Source of the DNA: Fidelibacterota bacterium
GTDB taxonomy: Bacteria; Fidelibacterota; Marinisomatia; SCGC-AAA003-L08; JACNLC01
Assembly: GCA_024277615.1 (NCBI GenBank)
Contig: JAJRUW010000089.1
Coordinates: 1 to 36,459 of the forward strand
Length of the DNA: 36,459 nt
Direction: 5' to 3'
Shown here: positions 24,839-33,091 of the stretch, piece by piece
How the letters are laid out: each line of letters begins with the position of its first letter
Numbering within the stretch: position 1 is the first letter of the stretch
The notes under the pieces: model-generated
Told to the model about the DNA's origin: nothing
What the model saw: the letters and a program-made list of their open reading frames with translations, nothing else
The model's database searches: none
Translations under genes and position numbers: made by a program

Positions 24839-26811
24839 TATGTTTCCTTTGTGTTGTCGTTAACGTTAAGTGTTTTACTGACCCAATTACCGAGACCTTC
24901 CGCAATGATCAGCTCCTGCGCCGCAGTCCCCACCGGGTCAAAAGCATAGGCTTTGCCCTCAGCTGTGATGATCGATCTGGCGAAATCAATCCGCATAATC
25001 CAGCCGGTGCGAACTGTGAGACTATCTGTGTGAAAGCTGCTTTTCATTTTTTCCACCAGCTTCTGCTGACTGATAACCAGAAAACCGTTGTTGATAGCAT
25101 TGCGTTTAAAAGTCTCGCTAAAAGATGCCGCTATGACCAGCCGAATGCCTTTATACTTTAGGGCTGTGGCAGCCTGCTCCCTAGAGGAGCCGGTCCCAAA
25201 ATTATAACCGCCCACCATAATATCTCCTTCTGCGGCCAGGTGTACAAATTGCGGATCGTAATTTTCCATGACGACTTCAGCCTGACGCTCCGGCGGAAAA
25301 TCATCAATATAGGTATATTTTCCAGGGAAAATTCCATCGGTGTTCAGATTGTCCCGGGTGCAGAAAAGCGCTTCTCCTGTCAGACTGTCTGGAAAGCCGT
25401 CCAGTATGGAGACGGACGGTCCCGCTTGCCCTGATTGCGCATGAATTTCTCTCTTAGCTCTGACCTTTTTGGTGAAACGATTGTCCGGCGCCGTAATCCT
25501 GCCGGCGACAGCAGAAGCCGCCACAGTTGCCGGTGAAGCAAGATAGGCCCGGGCGGACTTTGCACCCATGCGCCCTTTGAAATTCCGGTTGGTTGCTGAA
25601 ATTCCCACTTCGTTCTCGTCAAGCAGACCTGCACCGAGACCGATACAGGGGCCGCAACCCGGCGGCAGCGGGATTGCCCCTGCCTCACACAGGGTTTGCC
25701 AATCGCCTTTGGTTTCGCTTTCCCTTTGTACTTCACTCGAGGCGGCCGCAATGTAAAATTCGACACCCGGGGCGACTTTTCGGTCCTTGACCACTGCCGC
25801 TGCTGCTGCCAGGTCACTGGTTCGGCTGTTTACACAGGATACGAGATAGGCTTTATTAATTTTTACATTTTCTGAGATTGCAAGCGGGATTCCCTGAAAA
25901 GTTTTTACCGTATCTGGACCGGTCACCACCGGTTGTACGGAACTCAAATCCAGGGTAATGGTCTGAGCGTATTCAGCCTTGGGATCCGGGGTCAGGGGAA
26001 CTGATTCCAATGATTTTAACAATGCTGCATTGATCCGCATGTGGTCTGCCCCCGGCGCTGAAGAGCATTTTTTAATTTGGGTTTTTCTCCAACGGAACCA
26101 GGTTATTGTGCGTTCGTCCACCGGGAAAACGCCCGCCAGAGCTCCCCACTCGGTGGTCATATTGGCAATTGTGAGACGGTCGTCGATGGAAAGCATGCTC
26201 ACACCTGCACCTGAAAATTCAAGAGCATGATTGAGAACCTCATCATTCCTGAAGAAACCGCACAGGGTGAGGATAATATCTTTGCCCGTGACTCCGGGTT
26301 TAGGGGAGCCCTCCAATACAACTTTCGTGACCGGCGGGATTTGCCACCAGGTTCTCCCCGTCGCCCAGAGTGCTGCTGCATCCGAACGCACCACCGGTGT
26401 TCCCAGCGCTCCCAGCGCACCGTACATATTCGCATGACTGTCGGAGGCCACAACCAGCGTTCCGGGTAGGGCATAGCCCTCTTCGCACATGATTTGATGC
26501 CCAATTCCCCGGCCGGCAGGATAAAAATCCACACCCATTTCCCGGGCGAAATTTTCAATTCCTCTGTACTTCTCGAGGTTTTTCTCGCTCTTGTCCTGGA
26601 CATTGTGATCCAGGGCAAATACCGGCTGTTGGGGAAAGGCGATCCTGCTGGCTCCGATGGCCCTGAATTTCAACATGACCGCTCCCGTATTGTCATGGGT
26701 CAGGACATGTGCAGGTTGTATGGAAAGATAATCGCCACTCCGGACAATTTGCCCTTCTGTAAGCCCAACGGCGAAACGCTGGACAATTTTTTCAATCAGA
26801 TTTTGGCTCAT
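24838..26811 (-). CDS. Homoaconitase, single-chain fungal type
   Basis: This 657-residue 4Fe-4S hydro-lyase closely follows the fungal mitochondrial homoaconitase Lys4 from end to end: GDYLSIQPAH, YPAGRGIGHQIM, ATGRTWWQIPP, TIANMTTEWGALAG, GAGLLDENEVGISATNRNFK, NTDGIFPGKYTYIDD and NFGTGSSREQAATAL all have near-identical counterparts. Cluster cysteines are Cys326 (YLVSCVNSR), Cys386 and Cys389 (GCGPC). The swivel domain is fused in the same chain, unlike the two-subunit LysT/LysU of Thermus. Substrate by similarity is cis-homoaconitate/homoisocitrate. It overlaps the dehydrogenase start by one base and lies 62 bases after the HD gene. No homocitrate synthase or other lysine-pathway gene is seen. 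An ordinary aconitase role is the alternative. Confidence 0.87.
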   Translation of the reverse strand: MSQNLIEKIVQRFAVGLTEGQIVRSGDYLSIQPAHVLTHDNTGAVMLKFRAIGASRIAFPQQPVFALDHNVQDKSEKNLEKYRGIENFAREMGVDFYPAGRGIGHQIMCEEGYALPGTLVVASDSHANMYGALGALGTPVVRSDAAALWATGRTWWQIPPVTKVVLEGSPKPGVTGKDIILTLCGFFRNDEVLNHALEFSGAGVSMLSIDDRLTIANMTTEWGALAGVFPVDERTITWFRWRKTQIKKCSSAPGADHMRINAALLKSLESVPLTPDPKAEYAQTITLDLSSVQPVVTGPDTVKTFQGIPLAISENVKINKAYLVSCVNSRTSDLAAAAAVVKDRKVAPGVEFYIAAASSEVQRESETKGDWQTLCEAGAIPLPPGCGPCIGLGAGLLDENEVGISATNRNFKGRMGAKSARAYLASPATVAASAVAGRITAPDNRFTKKVRAKREIHAQSGQAGPSVSILDGFPDSLTGEALFCTRDNLNTDGIFPGKYTYIDDFPPERQAEVVMENYDPQFVHLAAEGDIMVGGYNFGTGSSREQAATALKYKGIRLVIAASFSETFKRNAINNGFLVISQQKLVEKMKSSFHTDSLTVRTGWIMRIDFARSIITAEGKAYAFDPVGTAAQELIIAEGLGNWVSKTLNVNDNTKET

Positions 26812-26873
26812 AATCAGCTCGTTAATTATTTTGAATTATCAGTTTTATGCCGGATAAGGCTCCTATCCCGGAT

Positions 26874-27404
26874 TTATTTAAAAGGCTCAAAAGAGACAAA
26901 ATCCGCATGGTGCACGATAATGGATTCGATGGTGCGGCTGCCCAGATCGCCTTCTTTGGAGTGGGTCCCTATGATGTGCAGCACTTCCGCCGGCAGGTCG
27001 AACCGCGCCGCAATTCCGATACCACTGAAAGGATGCCGGACCAGACGGCCGACCCGGCCGGTAATCAGTTTTCCATCTGCCAGCTCATATTCAAGCAGCT
27101 TTCCGACATCAATCAGGATTGCCCCGGAGATGAGGATATCCATATTGATCTCTACGGCGGATTTAAAATTCTGCTGCATCCGTTTGGCGATATCAACGGC
27201 CAGCTGCACGCAGGTTCTTTTGTGATTCATGAAGGAGATACTGCAATCTTTAATTAGCAGTGAAAAGGGTATCTTATCCAGATCCTCAGCAGACAGCGGG
27301 CTCTGTTCCAGGGCAAATTCCCAGGCACGGAGCGTTTTCTGCCGGAGGACTGCATCCTCTATCCAGCTGATCTCCGGCCAGAGTTTCAATACGGGGCTTT
27401 CCAT
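26874..27404 (-). CDS. HD-domain-like protein with degenerate metal motif
   Basis: This 176-residue cytosolic protein has the helical layout of HD-domain phosphohydrolases: a first His (His61, FMNHKRT), the HD-motif helix, later His124 (VRHP) and His148 (GTHS), and a final Asp168 (VHHADF). The central His-Asp pair is broken: the expected 'LLHDIGK' reads ILIDVGKL, with Ile98 in place of His and Asp99 kept. A two-metal hydrolase is therefore doubtful; a one-metal enzyme or binding protein is possible. ATG 27404 is preceded by AGAGG at five bases. It lies between citF and the homoaconitase gene; a regulatory or small-molecule repair role is a guess. Confidence 0.75.
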   Translation of the reverse strand: MESPVLKLWPEISWIEDAVLRQKTLRAWEFALEQSPLSAEDLDKIPFSLLIKDCSISFMNHKRTCVQLAVDIAKRMQQNFKSAVEINMDILISGAILIDVGKLLEYELADGKLITGRVGRLVRHPFSGIGIAARFDLPAEVLHIIGTHSKEGDLGSRTIESIIVHHADFVSFEPFK

Positions 27405-27607
27405 ACTAACCTCTTCCTATTTTATGATTAAATTGCATTTAATGAACTGGTGACACAGGAAACTTCAGCGCGGGATAATGCACTCATCCCGGAGTTGAAA
27501 ATCTGATGATCAAAGTCCGGCAATCATGCAGAATGACTTTATATGGTGTACATCAGGCAGCCGATGAACAATAATCCGGAAACGACTTTTCAACCCGGCG
27601 GTATCCT

Positions 27608-29176
27608 TCAGGTTTTGACCTTGAAAATTGAATCGAGTACTGTTCCGTCAACCCATTTCACTACGCCTATGATGTCATCGCTGAACCTGGGTTTTTGAGG
27701 CGCACCGCCTACAAGTTCATCTACTTCGGCCTTAATTTCCGTTATTTTACGGATGGGCAGGCCGCTGTTCCTGGTTGCATCCAGAAGATCCTGACGGGCA
27801 GGATTGACAGCTATGCCGCGTTCGGTTACGATCACATCGATGAGTTCCCCGGGGCCCACCAGCGTGGTGACTTCATCCACAATAATGGGTACACGGTTCC
27901 GGAATGCAGGTATGGGCAGGATCGTGCATTTTGAAAAAAGGCAGTTCTGCCAACCGCCGATACCGTGCAGCATCATGCCGTCGGAGTGCGTTACTACATT
28001 GGCATTGAAATTCACATCCACCTCGGTGGCGCCGAGCACAACCACATCCAGCAGACCGGCGAAATTGCCTTTCCCATGCCAATTATAAGACGTAAAAGGA
28101 GAAGTATTCACATGGCCCGGATTCTCCCGCATAGAGCGTACCCCTTCCAGATCAAAGGTCTGCCCGTCGAGAATGTAGTCGGTGAGACCCTCCTCCAACA
28201 TTTCAACGAGATATTTGGTAGAGCCGCCCCTTATAAAACGGGCTTTAATACCGGCCTCAAGCATTAATTTTTTAAGATAGATGGCAAATGCCAGAGCAGT
28301 CCCTCCGGCACCGGCCTGAAAGCTGAAGCCATCCTGCAGGATACCGGCGGCTTTAACAAAATTTGCCGTCAATTCGGCAATATAGAGACGATCCGGTGAT
28401 TTGGTAAGCCGGGTGGTTCCCGAAATGATCTTATCCGCTTCGCCAACCTTATCCAGCACCACCACATAATCCACATTATTCCCCTGAATTTGCCACGGGA
28501 CACAGGGGAAAGGAACCAGATTATCGGTAACGACGATCACATGATCGGCGTAAAGGGAGTCCACCAGACCGAATCCAAGCAGACCACAGGCGGACGGTCC
28601 CCGGTCCCCGGTGGCATTGCCGAAACTGTCTGCAGTAGGTGCCGCGATGACGGCGATATCGATATGCACCTCCCCGTCCTGCACTGCCTGCCAGCGGCCG
28701 CCATGACTGCGTAAAACGGCCAGTCCTTTTTTCATTTTCCCCTCAGAGGCATATCTCCCCAGCGGGCCGTTGAGAGAGCCTTCAATATGATGAATAACGC
28801 CGCTCTCCAGGTGTTCAATCAGCGGCTCATGGCAAGGAAAAGCGGCAGATGGAAACCAGACCAGATCTTTCACACCCAGGTCTGCGGCAAGGTCGAAAAC
28901 CTGATTCATAACCAGGTCGCCGTTCCTGAAATGATGATGGGATGAGATGGTCATTCCGTCCTTGAGACCGCATTTTTCCAGGGCTGCTTTAAGAGAAGGC
29001 TGCACCTTGTCTCCGCTCAAAGGATAATCGCTGCAGCTCTTTACCGGAGGAGCCGCTTTGAGGCCGCTGGGCTTATATTGGCCTACACCCATAAAGGGTA
29101 CAGACTGCCGTCCGTTGACGAGTGTGGGAACTCTGCGCCCGGCGGCATTATTGACTAAATCCAAGGTTTGTTCCAT
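27608..29176 (-). CDS. citF: Citrate lyase alpha subunit (citrate:acetyl-ACP transferase)-like
   Basis: This 522-residue protein matches CitF along its length: LKDGMTISSHHHFRNGDLVM, SHGGRWQAVQDGEVHIDIAV, FGNATGDRG, FSFQAGAGGTALA, FNANVVTHSDG, and VDVIVTERGIAVNPAR-like text (DVIVTERGIAVNPARQD). In citrate lyase this subunit swaps the acetyl on the acyl carrier for citrate, giving citryl-ACP, which CitE then cleaves. The partner CitD-CitE fusion is 87 bases upstream. The accessory genes citC, citX and citG, needed to build the prosthetic group, are not in the window. Context with homoaconitase suggests that the substrate may be homocitrate. No strong ribosome binding site is visible before ATG 29176. 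Family is certain; substrate is inference. Confidence 0.92.
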   Translation of the reverse strand: MEQTLDLVNNAAGRRVPTLVNGRQSVPFMGVGQYKPSGLKAAPPVKSCSDYPLSGDKVQPSLKAALEKCGLKDGMTISSHHHFRNGDLVMNQVFDLAADLGVKDLVWFPSAAFPCHEPLIEHLESGVIHHIEGSLNGPLGRYASEGKMKKGLAVLRSHGGRWQAVQDGEVHIDIAVIAAPTADSFGNATGDRGPSACGLLGFGLVDSLYADHVIVVTDNLVPFPCVPWQIQGNNVDYVVVLDKVGEADKIISGTTRLTKSPDRLYIAELTANFVKAAGILQDGFSFQAGAGGTALAFAIYLKKLMLEAGIKARFIRGGSTKYLVEMLEEGLTDYILDGQTFDLEGVRSMRENPGHVNTSPFTSYNWHGKGNFAGLLDVVVLGATEVDVNFNANVVTHSDGMMLHGIGGWQNCLFSKCTILPIPAFRNRVPIIVDEVTTLVGPGELIDVIVTERGIAVNPARQDLLDATRNSGLPIRKITEIKAEVDELVGGAPQKPRFSDDIIGVVKWVDGTVLDSIFKVKT

Positions 29177-29263
29177 ATTGGTAATTTCATTTTTTGTTAA
29201 AATCGAGGTTCAATTTTATTAGCAGGCGGCAGTTTAGCAAAGCCACCCGGAAACCTGCCGGGA

Positions 29264-30472
29264 TCATGCGGAATTTTCTTTCCGGTTTTCAGGCAGTATG
29301 CCGGCAGTCAGAGCCAGGTTTATTGTTCGCTGTGCTCTTTTCACTACCGGCTGGTCGATCATCTTGCTACCCAGTGTAACCACTCCTTTTCCCCGTTTCA
29401 AAGCAGCCTTAAAAGCCTGTACGATTCTCTGTGCTTTCTCAATTTCGGAGGCGGTCGGTGCAAATGCCTCATGAATGGGTCGGATCTGCCTCGGATGGAT
29501 GCAACCTTTGCCGTCGAAGCCCATGGCCTTTGCTTCGCGAACAGACTTGATCAGACCGTCCGTATCGTTCACATCGGAAAAAACCGTATCAATGGGCTGG
29601 AGTCCGGCTGCCCGGGCGGCATTTACCAGCATACTGCGGGCGAAAAACGATTCACTGTCTCCGGCAGTGCGCTGAGTACCGAGGTCGGCTGTGTAATCCT
29701 CCAAACCAATGGCCAGGGCGACATTTTTAGAGCTGGCCCGGGCGATCTCGAGAGCCCGCAGAATTCCCAGAGCGCTTTCCAGAATAGGCATGAGATAAAC
29801 CGGTTCTTTGCGGCCGCAATTCCGGCAGATCTCGTCAATCTTTTGGTCGATGGCTTTTAGCTGTTCCGCTGATTCTACCTTCGGGATCAGAATCGTATGG
29901 ACATTATGCGGGATGACTGCCTCCAGGTCAGCCATGCCCAAGGTTCCCTGATTGATACGCACCATGCGCTCGGCACCGAAAAAATCCAATACACGCAAGG
30001 CATTGCGGACGATATATCGGGCGGCTGATTTTTCAGCCGGCGCAACCGAATCCTCCAAATCCAGGATAATGCCGTCAGGTTTATGGATACCTGCATTGAG
30101 CATTAATTTGGGTTGTATCCCCGGGATATAAAGACGGCTCCGACGAAAGCGGTCAGGTGTCGTGCCGTACATGGCGTGCGTTTTCATTTCCGGCAGGGAT
30201 TCAGCGCCGACATCGGGTATTGCCGCCTTAACGACTGCCTCAATCCTTGCCTGAAGCACAAAGGGTAAGGCTCCATTGTCGTAAATTTCAAGCAAACCGT
30301 TAACAACCCAGAGCTCGGAAAGTGTTTTCTCTGCCAGAGCAATAATTGAACTGCCAAATAACTGCTCGACTTTTGATTGCATCCGGAGCTTAATTCCACC
30401 CTTTGATTTTGGGGTGAACCGGATCTGGCAGTCCGACTTGCTGTTAAGGCTGCCGCTAATATGAGTTTCCAT
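29264..30472 (-). CDS. Citrate lyase gamma-beta fusion (CitD acyl carrier + CitE lyase)
   Basis: The 402 residues form two proteins that are usually separate. Residues 1-88 resemble CitD, the acyl carrier: SGSLNSKSDCQIRF, VEQLFG, IYDNGALPFVLQARIEA. Ser11 aligns with Klebsiella CitD Ser14, which carries the phosphoribosyl-dephospho-CoA arm. Residues from about 104 are CitE, the acyl-ACP lyase: RSRLYIPG, DGIILDLEDSVAPAEKSAAR, AIGLEDYTADLGTQR, DTVFSDVNDTDGL and FDGKGCIHPRQI. AGGA precedes ATG 30472 by six bases. It starts 14 bases after E1 and precedes citF, giving all three lyase subunits in two genes. Alternative substrates for such complexes include citramalate; homocitrate is suggested by the neighbours. 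Confidence 0.9.
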   Translation of the reverse strand: METHISGSLNSKSDCQIRFTPKSKGGIKLRMQSKVEQLFGSSIIALAEKTLSELWVVNGLLEIYDNGALPFVLQARIEAVVKAAIPDVGAESLPEMKTHAMYGTTPDRFRRSRLYIPGIQPKLMLNAGIHKPDGIILDLEDSVAPAEKSAARYIVRNALRVLDFFGAERMVRINQGTLGMADLEAVIPHNVHTILIPKVESAEQLKAIDQKIDEICRNCGRKEPVYLMPILESALGILRALEIARASSKNVALAIGLEDYTADLGTQRTAGDSESFFARSMLVNAARAAGLQPIDTVFSDVNDTDGLIKSVREAKAMGFDGKGCIHPRQIRPIHEAFAPTASEIEKAQRIVQAFKAALKRGKGVVTLGSKMIDQPVVKRAQRTINLALTAGILPENRKENSA

Positions 30473-30486
30473 CTGAAATCCTTTTC

Positions 30487-32481
30487 CTAAAACTGCAGCA
30501 GTTCACGAATAGCCTGCTCAATCCAGGGAGATTGTACCAGGATCTCCCGCTCCAGTACCGGTGCATAGGCGATGGGCAGGTTTAATGAAGCCGCCCTTTT
30601 GACCGGAGCATCCAGCAGGTCAAAGCAATCTTCGGCAATACGGGCTGCGATCTCGGCACCGAAACCGCCTGTGAGATTGTCCTCGTGTGTGATCAGTACC
30701 CGGCTGGTTTTTTCAAGGGAGTGGCGGATAGTCTCCATATCCAGCGGATTGAGGGTACGGATGTCGACGATCTCCACTGAGGCCTCCGAAGTCCGTGCGG
30801 CCTCCACAGTTTTCTGTACTGTCGCTCCCCAGGTGACAACGGTAAGGTCGGTTCCCTCCTGAACAAGGCGGGCTTTTCCAAAGGGCAGCAGATAATTCTC
30901 ATCCGGCTCGGGTCCCGCTGCATAACCCTGACGGTAGAGTCCCTTGTGTTCCATGAACAAAACAGGATCCTGCATGCGGCAGGCGGTTTTCAGCAGGCCT
31001 TTGGCATCGGCGGCAGTGGAGGGATAAGCCAGATAGATACCGGGCAGATGGGCGAAAAACCCGTCAATGCTTTGACTGTGGCACAAACCACCGTGAATAT
31101 AACCTCCTACGGGAACACGGATCACCAACGGACAAGCCCAGGCATTGTTGGAGCGGTAACGCAATGTGGCCACTTCGTTTCGCAGCTGCATCATGGCCGT
31201 CCAGATATAATCTCCAAATTGTATTTCCACCACCGGTTTGTAACCGCAGGTGGCCATGCCCACAGCCGTGCCGATGATGGATGATTCCGCCAGCGGTCCG
31301 TTGAAAACTCTGGAGTTGCCATATTTTGCCGATAATCCCCGGGTGGCTGTGAAGACCCCGCCTTTTTTACCGGCCACATCCTGTCCGTAGATGACCATTT
31401 TATCGTTTCGGGCCAATTCTTCATCCAGGGCGTGGTTGATGGCATCAACCATGACGACCCGTTCCCCGGCAGGGGGTGGCGGCAGCTCCGTGACAGGTGT
31501 AAATCCGGAATACAGATATTCCCCTACACTTGCCGGATCGGGTTCGGCCAGCAGGGCAACCTTTTCCGCTGTCTCATCAATTTCATTTTTCAGCGCATCG
31601 GTAACAGCTTCAAATTCAGACGCTTCGATAATACCGGCAGCGATACATTTATCGGCAAAGATGGTCAGCGGGTCCCTTTTTTTGTCTTTTTCGAGCTCAT
31701 TGGCGTCCCGATATTTGCGCTGGTCATCGGATGAGGAATGGGGCAGCAGCCGGACTACATTGGACACGATCAGGCTGGGTCCCAGTCCTTTCCGGGCTCT
31801 GTTAACGGCTTTTTTAAAAGTATCGCCCGCCGTAAAAAAATCTGAGCCGTCGATGTCATGACGAGCCAGGGAATGGAAACCGGCTGCAATCTTATAGACT
31901 GAGCCGCCGGCGGTCTGATCGGCAATAGGTACTGAAATGGCATAGCCGTTATTCTCGACGTGAAAGATGACAGGCGCTTTTTCACGGCTGGCCCAGTTCA
32001 GGGCTTCATGAAAATCTCCCTGACTGGTGGTTCCCTCACCGGAAGAGACATAGACGACCTGCTTCATCCCGTCTCTTTTGCAGGCAAAAGCGGCCCCCAC
32101 GGCCTGCAAATACTGGGTTCCTGTAGGGCTGGACTGGCTGACGATACGTAATTTTTGATGTCCGAAGTGCTGGGGCATCTGCCGGCCGCCTGAAGCGGGG
32201 TCCTCCGCCCTGGCCAGAAAGGCTTGCAGAATCTCAAAGGCCGTGACACCGAGCCCCAGGTTCAGCGCCTGATCCCGGTAGTAGGGATAGACATAGTCGG
32301 AACCTGCTTTTAAGTTGAGTGCGGCGCCCAGTTGGGCAGCTTCATGCCCCGAAGCGCCGATGTGGAAAAATCCCTTGCCCTGTTTCAACAGGATCAGCTG
32401 TTTTTTATCCAGTCTGCGGGAAAGTGCCATCAGGCGGTAAATTTCCAGAAGCCGGGTTTTAGTGTATCCGTTAAATTTCAT
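30487..32481 (-). CDS. 2-oxo acid dehydrogenase E1, fused alpha and beta subunits
   Basis: This 664-residue thiamine-diphosphate enzyme decarboxylates a 2-oxo acid and loads the acyl on the E2 lipoyl arm. The alpha part (about 1-320) has the TPP/Mg motif GEGTTSQGDFHEALNW through ENNGYAIS (148-183) and the branched-chain-type SQSSPTGTQ; the beta part (about 338-664) has NGPLAESSIIGTAVGMA, VEIQFGDYIW and the C-terminal transketolase-like EDNLTGGFGAEIAA. Fused E1 of this kind occurs in FCB bacteria. It is the first gene of the minus-strand run; its E2 is at 18520. No E3 is near. Substrate by sequence: branched-chain-like; by context, possibly 2-oxoadipate. The ribosome binding site is weak. Confidence 0.93.
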   Translation of the reverse strand: MKFNGYTKTRLLEIYRLMALSRRLDKKQLILLKQGKGFFHIGASGHEAAQLGAALNLKAGSDYVYPYYRDQALNLGLGVTAFEILQAFLARAEDPASGGRQMPQHFGHQKLRIVSQSSPTGTQYLQAVGAAFACKRDGMKQVVYVSSGEGTTSQGDFHEALNWASREKAPVIFHVENNGYAISVPIADQTAGGSVYKIAAGFHSLARHDIDGSDFFTAGDTFKKAVNRARKGLGPSLIVSNVVRLLPHSSSDDQRKYRDANELEKDKKRDPLTIFADKCIAAGIIEASEFEAVTDALKNEIDETAEKVALLAEPDPASVGEYLYSGFTPVTELPPPPAGERVVMVDAINHALDEELARNDKMVIYGQDVAGKKGGVFTATRGLSAKYGNSRVFNGPLAESSIIGTAVGMATCGYKPVVEIQFGDYIWTAMMQLRNEVATLRYRSNNAWACPLVIRVPVGGYIHGGLCHSQSIDGFFAHLPGIYLAYPSTAADAKGLLKTACRMQDPVLFMEHKGLYRQGYAAGPEPDENYLLPFGKARLVQEGTDLTVVTWGATVQKTVEAARTSEASVEIVDIRTLNPLDMETIRHSLEKTSRVLITHEDNLTGGFGAEIAARIAEDCFDLLDAPVKRAASLNLPIAYAPVLEREILVQSPWIEQAIRELLQF

Positions 32482-32760
32482 GGAATATGGTCTTTATTTT
32501 CCTGAATATTTTTAAAATCATCAGGTGTAAAGTTATCAGTAGTGCAACATGTGGAACAGTAAAATTCGGCAGGCTGCGGTGAACTTTTGTGCAGGCCTAT
32601 GGACTCGCCTTTTTTAAAAGTTAAAGCAGCAGACGCAGCCCTATCGGGAGGTGACGGTTATCAATGGGATCTTGGTGCAGGAACATGCAAGCCATTCTGA
32701 AACGGGGGAGGGTGTCAAAAATTTGAGGAAAGACGATTTCAATTTGCGGAGAATAGTTTT
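32482..32760. other. Spacer between E1 and the Fic remnant
   Basis: The promoter of the minus-strand gene run should lie in its first 150 bases, but I find no convincing -35/-10 pair. No coding sequence is recognisable; the 125-residue open frame on the minus strand at 32621-32998 is the antisense of the Fic remnant and is not a gene. Confidence 0.4.
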
Positions 32761-33090
32761 GTGAATAGAAGCATATACATTTATCAGCAAGAAAATTGGC
32801 CGAATCTTGTTTGGGATATAAAAGAATTGTCAGGCTTATTAGCCAATGTAAGAAACAAACAGGGACGACTAATCGGAAAAATGGAAGCCCTGGGGTTTGG
32901 TTTATAAAACAAAGCCTACCTTGAAACATTGACCTCCGATATATTAAAAACCAACGAAATCGAAGGTATTCTATTAAATAAAGCAGAGGTTCGTTCATCA
33001 GTAGCTCGAAGATTAGGTATTGATATTGGAGGATTGCCTCCGATAAACAGGAATATTGAAGGCATTGTAGATATGATGTTTAATCACTAA
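32761..33090 (+). pseudogene. Fic-family protein, N-terminal remnant with internal stop
   Basis: Reading from GTG 32761 (GGAG a few bases upstream) gives 48 residues with SIYIYQQENWPNLVWD, LLANVRNKQGRLIGKMEALG, then a TAA at 32905-32907. The same frame goes on with AYLETLTSDILKTNEIEGI, EVRSSVARRLGIDIGG and GIVDMMF and stops at 33088-33090. This is the N-terminal domain (DUF4172-type) that precedes the AMP-transferring Fic domain; the catalytic HPFxxGNGR part is absent. The remnant ends one base before the inverted repeat of an IS4-type element, so the gene was cut by that insertion or by a deletion starting from it. Not functional as it stands. Confidence 0.85.
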
Positions 33091-33091
33091 A

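Noticed and set aside
22321-26811. Reading the PrpD, homoaconitase and dehydrogenase genes as a methylcitrate (propionate) cycle
   Set aside because: No methylcitrate synthase or methylisocitrate lyase is present, and that cycle uses no decarboxylating dehydrogenase.
27471-27491. CGGGAT...ATCCCG inverted repeat between citF and the HD gene
   Set aside because: Only six pairs with a nine-base loop and no T-run; it could be an internal operator but is too weak to list.
32621-32998. 125-codon open frame on the minus strand
   Set aside because: It is antisense to the Fic remnant, which shows clear family motifs on the plus strand.
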